Both the position numbers and the translations under genes were made by a program. Shown piece after piece: positions 63,148 through 64,000 of a stretch of 64,000 bases of DNA; the stretch's first letter is position 1, and every line of letters starts with the position of its first letter. Below the pieces are notes generated by a model that was not told where the DNA came from, searched no databases, and saw nothing but the letters and a program-made list of their open reading frames with translations. Source of the DNA: Paracyclopina nana (Eukaryota > Arthropoda > Copepoda > Cyclopoida > Cyclopettidae); the NCBI GenBank assembly GCA_019096065.1, contig JAGUCH010000008.1, positions 2,919,001-2,983,000 on the forward strand, in the 5' to 3' direction.

Positions 63148-63884
63148 TTAGACGCTTAGAGGTACTCCATATTGCAGCAGCACCGAAACGATGGGATCGG
63201 TGTAGATTTTGGGAATGTAAGTGGCGTCACCAATTGAGACGGGCAGTTGGTTTTTGGGGATGTGATCCGTGACGGTGCCATTGCGACATTCCAAGGGAGC
63301 TTCCAAGCAGGCCTCACTGCAATGTTGATTGCTACTCGAGCCCAACAGACAAGTTCGTTGACATTGGCGCCCACCAATCACGAACTCGACACAGGCGTCC
63401 AAGCATTGGGAGCTGTCGGTCGCGCAAGACGATATACAAGTTGGAAACGGAGAAATGCACATGCCGCCGCCGCCACCGCCACCACCTCCGCCAATTGAGG
63501 TCGGAGTGGTCCTACGTGTGGTCGTGGGAGTTGTAGAAGGTGTTGCTGTAAGTGTAGAGGTCGGTGTCGTAGAAGGTGTTGTTGTGGGCGTTGTAGTAGG
63601 TGTTGTTGTAGGAGTCGTTGTAGGTGTTGTGGTAGGAGTCGTTGTAGGTGTTGTGGTAGGTGTTGTGGTAGGAGTCGTTGTAGGTGTTGTGGTAGGTGTT
63701 GTGGTAGGTGTTGTGGTAGGTGTTGTGGTAGGTGTTGTAGTAGGTGTTGTGGTAGGTGTAGTGGTAGATGTCGCCGTAGGTGTTGTACTAGGTGTTGTTG
63801 TAGGTGTGGTACTAGGTGTTGTTGTAGGTGTGGTACTAGGTGTTGAGGTAGGTGTGCTCACATAATACTGGTGAGAGACTTCAG
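63148..63884 (-). CDS. Thr/Pro-repeat mucin-like protein with Cys-rich C-terminal domain (5' end unresolved)
   Basis: The visible exon encodes about 25 copies of a TTPT-type tetrapeptide, a dense site for O-linked glycans, then a Gly run (about ten), then a Cys-rich domain of roughly 100 residues with 11-12 cysteines in CxxxC-like spacing (CISPFPTCISSC, CLDAC, CQRTC, CSEAC). The stop is at 63148-63150. An acceptor TTTTCTTAG ends just upstream of 63884, so the start lies in an exon near or beyond the window end. Alternatively, the hydrophobic codons immediately upstream (LLLVLFKAIFLAE) are a signal peptide whose ATG I cannot place. Secreted or extracellular matrix-like role inferred; family not recognised. 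Confidence 0.65.
63570..63850. repeat. 12-bp minisatellite (GGTGTTGTGGTA-type units)
   Basis: More than 20 tandem near-identical dodecamers inside the mucin-like coding exon. Each encodes four residues (TTPT) on the minus strand. Some units carry GTA or GTC changes that are mostly synonymous. Confidence 0.9.
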
Positions 63885-64000
63885 CTAAGAAAATGGCCTT
63901 AAATAGTACCAATAACAAATTAAACCATAAAATTATTTACTTTGGGGAGGCCTGCATTCAGGCTGGCAAATACCCCAATTATGGGGTATGTAATCTCCAT

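Noticed and set aside
63455..63865. Plus-strand Val/Gly repeat frame
   Set aside because: Antisense of the Thr/Pro repeat; the minus strand has the Cys-rich domain and a sensible stop.

Overview
This window is animal nuclear DNA, most likely from an arthropod and plausibly a crustacean or another non-model pancrustacean. The evidence is spliceosomal introns with GT-AG boundaries (many 41-75 bp, others several kb), AATAAA signals just after stop codons, two beaten-path (Beat) immunoglobulin genes, a Fer3 bHLH factor, and a degenerate seryl-tRNA-synthetase-like protein of the SLIMP type. I cannot name the species. Gene models below were assembled by hand from splice signals and reading-frame continuity; wherever I give exon lists, the summed length is a multiple of three.

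Layout. 1-25.9 kb is gene-poor. It holds one Beat-family gene (2420 to about 20530, + strand) with introns of 0.7-6.9 kb. Two non-autonomous mobile-element-like insertions sit in those introns: a fold-back array at 6.17-6.93 kb, and a nearly perfect 1.6-kb palindrome flanked by TTAA at 9044-10668. 25.9-38.0 kb is dense: an intronless zinc-knuckle protein, SLIMP, ICA1 (ICA69), inorganic pyrophosphatase, a bifunctional fusion of glutathione-dependent formaldehyde dehydrogenase and S-formylglutathione hydrolase, a J1-crystallin-like ADP-ribosylglycohydrolase, and an arylsulfatase. 38.0-40.6 kb holds nothing I recognise. 40.6-45.0 kb is a second, compact Beat gene with a C-type lectin gene nested antisense in its first intron. 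45.1-48.1 kb carries an orphan seven-helix membrane protein and an orphan secreted protein. 48.3-58.5 kb carries Fer3, SDE2, the mRNA cap methyltransferase RNMT, GAR1, MED30, a possible small two-exon gene, and serine palmitoyltransferase subunit 2. 58.5-64 kb is sparse: a small secreted or GPI-anchored protein and a Thr/Pro-repeat mucin-like gene cut by the window end.

How the parts relate. Most genes are unrelated housekeeping neighbours packed tail-to-tail or head-to-head. Coding ends overlap antisense for RNMT/GAR1 (105 bp) and for the ADP-ribosylglycohydrolase/sulfatase pair (stop codons share bases). Short shared promoter regions lie between the formaldehyde enzyme and the glycohydrolase (276 bp) and between GAR1 and MED30 (228 bp). 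The most striking item is the fusion enzyme: both steps that follow the spontaneous condensation of formaldehyde with glutathione are carried in one 687-residue chain, which would turn S-hydroxymethylglutathione into formate and free glutathione. Two other notable items are the TTAA-flanked palindrome, and a Fer3/SDE2 tandem duplication in which each copy kept only one of the two gene ends.
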